A stretch of 64,000 nucleotides of DNA from positions 6,781,937 through 6,845,936 of the forward strand of contig NC_043741.1 of the NCBI RefSeq assembly GCF_004337985.1, read 5' to 3'. This stretch comes from Pyricularia pennisetigena (Eukaryota > Ascomycota > Sordariomycetes > Magnaporthales > Pyriculariaceae). A model generated the notes under the pieces. That model worked only from the letters and a program-made list of their open reading frames with translations. It had not been told where the DNA came from and did no database searches. Numbering within the stretch: the first letter of the stretch is position 1; every line of letters starts with the position of its first letter. Below, piece after piece: positions 58,575 to 64,000 of this stretch. Both the position numbers and the translations under genes were made by a program.

Positions 58575-60847
58575 ATGGAACGCAAAAGGAAGCTTCCCGC
58601 GAGGGCTGCTGCGCGCGTCGAGCAAGTGTCTAAAAAGCGAACAGCAACTCCCCCAGATAACCGCTCTGCAACACCCGTTCCAACTCCTCCGACAACAGTC
58701 GCCGAAGAGTCTCCTATACCACCAGCTCCGGCGGTGCCGCCCTTGCCAAAGTCCGTTCAGCCAGGGAAACCTTTACCGACAGTCAGCGAGCCGCAGCCCG
58801 ACGATCTCTCGAATAAAGAGTACCAAACTATACAAGAGAGGTCTGTTGCAGCCAACTTTTTTTTTTTTCAATTGGCCGGCCTTGGAGAAGCTATGCAACT
58901 GACATCTTGGTATTTTTTATTTTTTTTGTTTTGTTTCGTAGTGGTGTCCTGGGAGAGTCACTCCATCGTTCACGTCAAAAATGGATCAACGAGGGCATAT
59001 TCGAAAAATACTGGACCAAGCCAATAAAGCGAAAGGGCACCGTCATAGAAGAACCGAATAATCCACCCAAAGACAGCATGTCGAGAATTGGAACTGTCAC
59101 CATTTTCGCCGAGCCTCACGTATTCGATGCCACCATGTTTGCGGTCAAAGACCCCAAGCCACCCGCTCCACTCCCGACGACTCGTCCGGTCATTCAGTAT
59201 GGTCCCCCGAACGGTACCATGCCGCCGCCACCTTCCGCCCCAGGTACGACGCCCTCGACTCCTGTGGTCAAGTCGGCCGATAGTCCGGCTATGGCCGCAG
59301 CCAGTGTGGACACACAACAGGCCAAGACAGAAGCACAACAACGGGACTCTTCGACACCCGCACCGAAGGCGAACGTCGAGCCCTCCCATTCGCAAGCTTC
59401 GTTGGTAGGGCCAGCCGATAGTCAGTCGAACGGACAGCCACCAGAGTCAAAACACCGACCGGCACCACCTCTACGGGCACAACCAACTCCTCCTCCTCCT
59501 GTTGCTGCTGCTCCTGCTCCTGTACCTCCCTCCCAACCACCAGCCATGCAGCCGTCTTTTCCAAGCCGGCCTCCTCCGCCACCGCCACCCTCCGGCTCTG
59601 CAGCTGCTACTCCCGCACCGCACACCCCACGACCCGCTACAGCCCAGCCTGCCGGCGCCGACCCCATTATTGTTATGCTGGCCGAGAAGGCCACGGAAGA
59701 TGCTCACCTTCGCGAATTGATGAAGCGTGTCGCACAAGGTCTAGCACCCAAGGACGAGCTGGATAGGTTTCAAGCCATCATAGACAAGATCACCTTGGAG
59801 GCGAGGCGGAAAGGCATAGTGGCGGCGCCATCTGCCGACAGTCTAACTGTTGACGGGAAGACGGTGCGGTATTTTGCGGATGAGGTTCGGGCCATACTTG
59901 ACATTGTCTTGACGACAAACCCGCGCCAGACTTCTGCCGACCTCAGGCCACCAGCAAAGAGCGATCCGTTGGTCGTAGAGCTTGTGAAAGCGGCTCTGGA
60001 TGAGCCAAAAACGCGGGACTTGGTTCGGAGGATTGCCGAGAACCGACCCTCCTTTGCGGATGCTACGGATCTCAAGTTGCTGTTGGACAAGCTCAAACAA
60101 CGCCTGGTCAAGGCGGCAGAGGAGCAGAAAGCCGCAGGAGCTGCCACTCCGTCGCAATCAAAGGCCAAGGCTCCCACGAACGGCCTTGGAACTTCCAACC
60201 AAACAGCAACACCGCCCGCTCCGCAACAAGCACTGAGGTCAAAGGGTCCACCGCCTGCGCCCAAACCCGACATATCAGCTGTGGTGTTGGAATTTGCCAA
60301 CGGGACAGGTGACAGGTACCTCTTTCCCAAGTTTAGCATCCTGGAATCAGTCCAGGGCCCTACGGGCCCGCAGATACTTGCGTCATTTTTACTTGTCAGG
60401 AAAGGGAGCATGTCAGAATACGGCGGGGATCCCAGCCTCGATTACTACCAACCAGTCACTATCAGAATACAGGCTTCATCGCCCAAGTTGCTTGATAACC
60501 TGACTCGCGTCGTTGCTCCTAGAGACGAGGTCAAAAGATATATGGATGATATTATGGACAACATGACGCGCGCCGAATATGTGCTGCTGGCAATGCGCCT
60601 CCCTCGACCTGAGAAGGACGACAAGGACGGTGCCGCCGAGAAAGACGGGACGTCAGGGGCAGCAAATGGGGCAACTGGACCAGAAGTCATTGGCCAGGTG
60701 CCAGCGCAAGACGGTCCTTTGTGGACAGCAAAGGCAACCGCAGCAGCAGCTTCATCGCAAAAGTCGGACAAAAAGGTTGTTGGCGAAGACGAAGAGTATC
60801 AAAAATTTATTGCTTCGGTGACTCCCATGGAGGTAGATCAAAGCTAG
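58575..60847 (+). CDS. SWR1 chromatin-remodelling complex subunit Swc3-like
   Basis: Two exons, 58575-58840 and 58942-60847, give 723 aa. The 101-nt intron has a weak donor (GTCTGT) but a clear TAG acceptor, and the joined sequence YQTIQE-S-GVLGESLHRSRQKWI restores the Swc3 domain, which continues through EGIFEKYWTKPIKRKG, NPPKDSMSRIGTVTIFAEPHVFDATMF. Swc3 is a subunit of the SWR1 complex, which exchanges H2A for H2A.Z. The middle (about 170-370) is very Pro/Ala-rich and probably disordered. A second conserved block at about 535-638 (VVLEFANGTGDRYLFPKFSILE; ASFLLVRKG; MTRAEYVLLAMRLPRP) is typical of filamentous fungal members. The N-terminus is basic (MERKRKLPARAA), suiting a nuclear protein. 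Confidence 0.87.
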
Positions 60848-61764
60848 TTTTACAGCAGGGAGGGATATTTTCGGGTTGTACGAGCGCTGGTTTTTTGGTC
60901 TATAGCGCCATCGTATCACTTCATATGTGTTGGCTCGAGCGTCACACTGTCATATATCGAAATCGGGGAGCCTGGGCGCGATGGTGTTTTTATATGGGCT
61001 TCGGCATCACATGCCAGAAACGCTAGTGGGATGTTTTTTGTTATTGTTTTTAGGGCGATTTTATTAATTGTTATCAAAATCCACTGGCAATGGCTTTAAA
61101 GGAGGATACCTTACGCAAGGTTGAGGTTTAGTGATTTTGGCAGCCACATATCAAAGTCGACAAGCTCCGCCTCATTTTATGTCCCTGTGTGAACTGTGCA
61201 TCTTTTTATCTATCTATCCTCTATCAAGTCACCAAGTACGCTTTATGCATATGGCGTTTGTATTATTACAATAGCACAAGGTTTTAGAATTTCGAGTGTC
61301 AAAGTGAAGTCGAGCAGAGCCTGCCTAAGCCCAAGTGGCATAAGATGGATTGAAGCGAGACATTGGAGATAAATAGCCCCACCCGCCGACCGTTTTGCCA
61401 AGTCTTTGACGTAAATCCCGAATGAACTGCTGAGCTGACATCCAATTGAGTGGTTCTGTATCTGCATCTACCTGCCAACGCAACTTCCCCAAGCTGCCCA
61501 ACTTTCCAACAATCAACACAGCGTCTCTAAACAACATAACAAATAAAAATAAGAAAAAAAAAAAAAAAAAACGACTGCGTGATCCAAACCGCACGAGTCT
61601 TCTTTTTTTTTTTTTTTTTTCTTTGGAGCTGTTCAGAATGGCCTCGAGGTCGGCTAAAATCAGACGACCTTGAGCTGTCACTGGGCAGTTGTTGAAACAA
61701 TTGAAGCAACTCGTCAGACCTTAATTATTCGACGAATCAGCCTTTCCAATCTACAACCTCCAAA
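60848..61764. other. intergenic region, SWC3 / RTC5
   Basis: About 0.9 kb between two plus-strand genes, holding the SWC3 3' UTR and the RTC5 promoter. A18 (61554-61571) and T18 (61603-61620) lie 31 bases apart, so transcripts across them could fold into an A/T hairpin. No gene is seen. Confidence 0.55.
61554..61620. repeat. A18 and T18 tracts, inverted pair
   Basis: A18 at 61554-61571 and T18 at 61603-61620, separated by 31 bases. They are complementary to each other and could form a stem, 145-210 bp upstream of the RTC5 start. Confidence 0.9.
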
Positions 61765-63779
61765 ATGGGACAGGACCACTCTATCGAGGCGAGGCCACCA
61801 CCCACTCGTGAAGAGGTTGTCCGGCATCTTGTAAGTCGCCTCAATCGATTGTTTCAAGAAACAGTCAAATTATCCTGTCCATGTCCTATAGACTGCACAA
61901 AAGAAATCACTCGATATACTAACCGAACCAATCTTGCCTGCCCCTCCCTCTCCTTCCCCAGGCCGGCAAATTCGCCGACAAATGCTACACTCCACTGGAG
62001 ATTTACTCGCTCAAGGACAACTTCAAGAGCCTGGCCGACACGGTGCAGAATGTAAAGTACCTCAAGGAGGACACCGTTGCCCGGTTCCTTGAGATCCCCG
62101 ACGCGCTTGGCGTCACTCCTGTGCTGTTCCAGGCCGTGTCGTATCTGGCCGCTTTTCCCTTCTTGCGTGACGCCCCTGCCGTCCTCGGGCTCGAGCAGCT
62201 CGTCATCGCCATCACCATCTTGACTGGCCGTTGGAAGAGAGTGCTCAAGAGCCCTGCAGACAGGACGAGGCTGCTCTTCAAGAGCCTAGCTGTCTATGAC
62301 CGCAAGCTGTCTCGTGCGACGCTGACGCCCGTTGCAAGCCCTACGGTGGCCGAGACCAAGGGTACGTCGACCGGCTTCGCAGTGGACGAGGCGGGTGACG
62401 ATGATGAGGCCGAGAACGACGGGGATGATGATCTCGTGTTGGCGGCGTTCGAGTCACTAGACTGCGTGGATGCATTTCGTCACGGAGACGCGCCTCCCAA
62501 TATCCAAGGGGCCATGATACCGGCCGATAACTTTGTGCGGCTCATCATGCTGCTTCTTCTGGTGGCGCCGCTCGATCCGCAGGAGAGGCTGTCGCAGTAC
62601 TCGGACCGGCTCGTCGGTCCTGAGCTCGAAGACCTACACGCCACGGCCGAGTGCGTGCTCAAGGCGTTTCTCGACGTCGAGGAGGTCCCTGGACTGACCT
62701 GGTCTCGGTTCCGCAAGATCCTACCAGCGTGCTGTCCGTTCATGTTTGACGCTGGCTTCAACGCCCTCTTTAGCCACTTCCTCTTCTCGAAAAATGTTGA
62801 CTTTACTAAGCCCAAGGCAAGGTTCTCAGAAGAGAACATAGGGGAGGATACCAAGTCGCCACAGAAGGCCGCTCCGGCGCAGTCAATACTCCCACAGCCA
62901 TTGCTGCCTCAGGCTGGCTCGATCCTCAACGCCAATCTTCTGTCACAGCTTTCATTCTTCATCCCGGGGGACTCGCTCTTCCGCTGCTTGCGGCTGCTGT
63001 ACTCTGGCGACGAGGACGGCTTCTCCATGGGCAGCTTCGAGGGCAAGGTCTTCAACTGGCGGGCTCCTACACTGCTCCTCGTCCGGGGGCGGAGGTTGGA
63101 CGACCAACCAGACGGAACCCGCGAGTCTGCGTTTGCCGCCTCGATCCCGCCGCGCAGGTTCCCAAATGGCAGCGGTGGCGGCAGCACTGACAACAGCGAC
63201 GAGACCCTCACCTTTGGCGTCTTTATCGCGCAGCCCTGGCGACACACGCACCGGGAGTGCTTTGGCGACGAAAGCAGCGTCCTGTTCCAGCTCGGACCGG
63301 TGCACGACGTCTTCCGCGCCAGCACCCTGAACCGGGACTACGCGGGCTTCGTCAAGCCAACTGGCAGCGGCAGCCACCATGGCGGCATCACGTTTGGGTG
63401 CCCGGCGCCGTCGCCCTCCAAAGCTTCATCGGCGGCCGGCTCGCTCGTGGCGCTCGGCAGCGTGTCGCTGTTCCTGGACTCGAGCTTCGAGTTTGGCGTC
63501 TTTACGCACGACCACACGTCGCGCGGCGGCGCGTACGCCGCCAGCGCGTCGCGGCCCCGCGACTTCCAGGAGCGCTTCGCCGTCGACTCCCTCGAGGTCT
63601 GGGGCTGCGGCGGCGACGACGAGTCGAGACGGCAGGCGGAGCGCTGGGCTTGGGAGGCCAGAGAGGCGGAGGCCCGGAGGAAGATCAACCTCGGCACCGG
63701 GGACCTCGAGGCCGACCGGGCGCTGCTGGAGATGGCTGGCTTGGTTGGACAGAACAGGAGTGGTGGGAGTATGATTTGA
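61765..63779 (+). CDS. RTC5: TLDc-domain protein RTC5
   Basis: Two exons, 61765-61830 and 61962-63779, joined across a 131-nt intron (GTAAGT..CCCCAG), give 627 aa. The junction reads VVRHL-AGKFADKCYTPLEIYSLKDNF. The start MGQDHS fits an N-myristoylation signal (Gly2, Ser6). The N-terminal part is helical, and a TLDc domain covers about 348-575 (FFIPGDSLFRCLRLLYSGDEDGFS, APTLLLVRG, FGVFIAQPW, LGSVSLFLDSSFEFGVF, FAVDSLEVWGCGG), interrupted by low-complexity Ser/Gly inserts. Yeast Rtc5 binds the vacuolar V-ATPase and favours its disassembly; its name comes from a telomere-capping genetic screen. The last ~45 residues are charged and helical (RRQAERWAWEAREAEARRK). Confidence 0.92.
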
Positions 63780-64000
63780 TCTGGGGAGGAGGAGCGATGG
63801 TGCTTGTGGGAGTGGGCTTGTATTTACGATGATGCAGCTTTTGATGTCTTTTTCTTTCACAAGGTGCTTCCGGGTTTTGATCTGTAGGCTGATCATGTAC
63901 ACTTTTGACACAATCAGAAAAGACTATGTAATCAATACGTACATGCTCGTGTCCTTTGTACAATTTTGGAAGCATCACTCTGGGTTTACTATGCGGCGCC
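63780..64000. other. 3' flank of RTC5
   Basis: The last 221 bases hold the RTC5 3' UTR or spacer. No further gene start is visible. Confidence 0.5.

Overview
This window is nuclear DNA from a filamentous ascomycete (Pezizomycotina, most likely a Sordariomycete; I cannot fix the genus). The evidence is the gene structure: short introns of 64-168 nt with GTAAGT/GTGAGT-type donors and CAG/TAG acceptors, long gene-poor spacers, and a set of genes typical of moulds (a quinate-repressor/AROM-like protein, a secreted GtaA-type glutaminase, an ApsA/Num1 cortical anchor, an IEC3-type INO80 subunit). No prokaryotic, organellar or viral genes were seen, and no tRNA, rRNA or CRISPR array was found by eye.

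Sixteen protein-coding genes can be supported, and for the spliced ones I rebuilt exon junctions by hand so that reading frame and family motifs continue across each intron. Left third (1-25 kb): a 4.9-kb gene-poor stretch; a QutR/qa-1S-like protein (-); a class 1A dihydroorotate dehydrogenase (-), divergent from a five-exon glutaminase A gene (+); an Igo1/endosulfine gene (+), convergent with MYG1 (-); an INO80 subunit IEC3 gene (+), divergent from MYG1 and convergent with NADP-isocitrate dehydrogenase (-). Middle (25-42 kb): a C2H2 zinc-finger factor (-) with nearly 4.8 kb of empty upstream DNA; a fatty aldehyde dehydrogenase (-); a mitochondrial small-subunit ribosomal protein (-), divergent from ALG13 (+); and AIP1 (-). 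Right third (42-64 kb): a 5.7-kb spacer; the large NUM1/ApsA-like gene (+); a 270-base assembly gap; an ArAE/Bre4-like membrane protein (-); SWR1 subunit SWC3 (+); and the TLDc protein RTC5 (+).

The genes do not form an operon or a recognisable biosynthetic cluster; this is ordinary mixed housekeeping and regulatory content. Loose themes are chromatin remodelling (IEC3, SWC3), cytoskeleton and nuclear positioning (AIP1, NUM1/ApsA), mitochondrial functions (Rsm24/MRPS35, mitochondrial IDH, MYG1), and nutrient signalling (endosulfine, GtaA, quinate repressor-like protein). The most noticeable non-genic feature is the density of very long A/T homopolymers (up to 38 nt) in introns and spacers; one of them flanks the assembly gap on each side. 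I found no convincing undescribed system. The best leads are the AROM-derived protein that keeps a nearly complete dehydroquinase active site while losing its shikimate dehydrogenase lysine, a possible 828-nt 5' UTR intron in the NUM1 gene, and a possible decayed gene near 4.2-4.5 kb.
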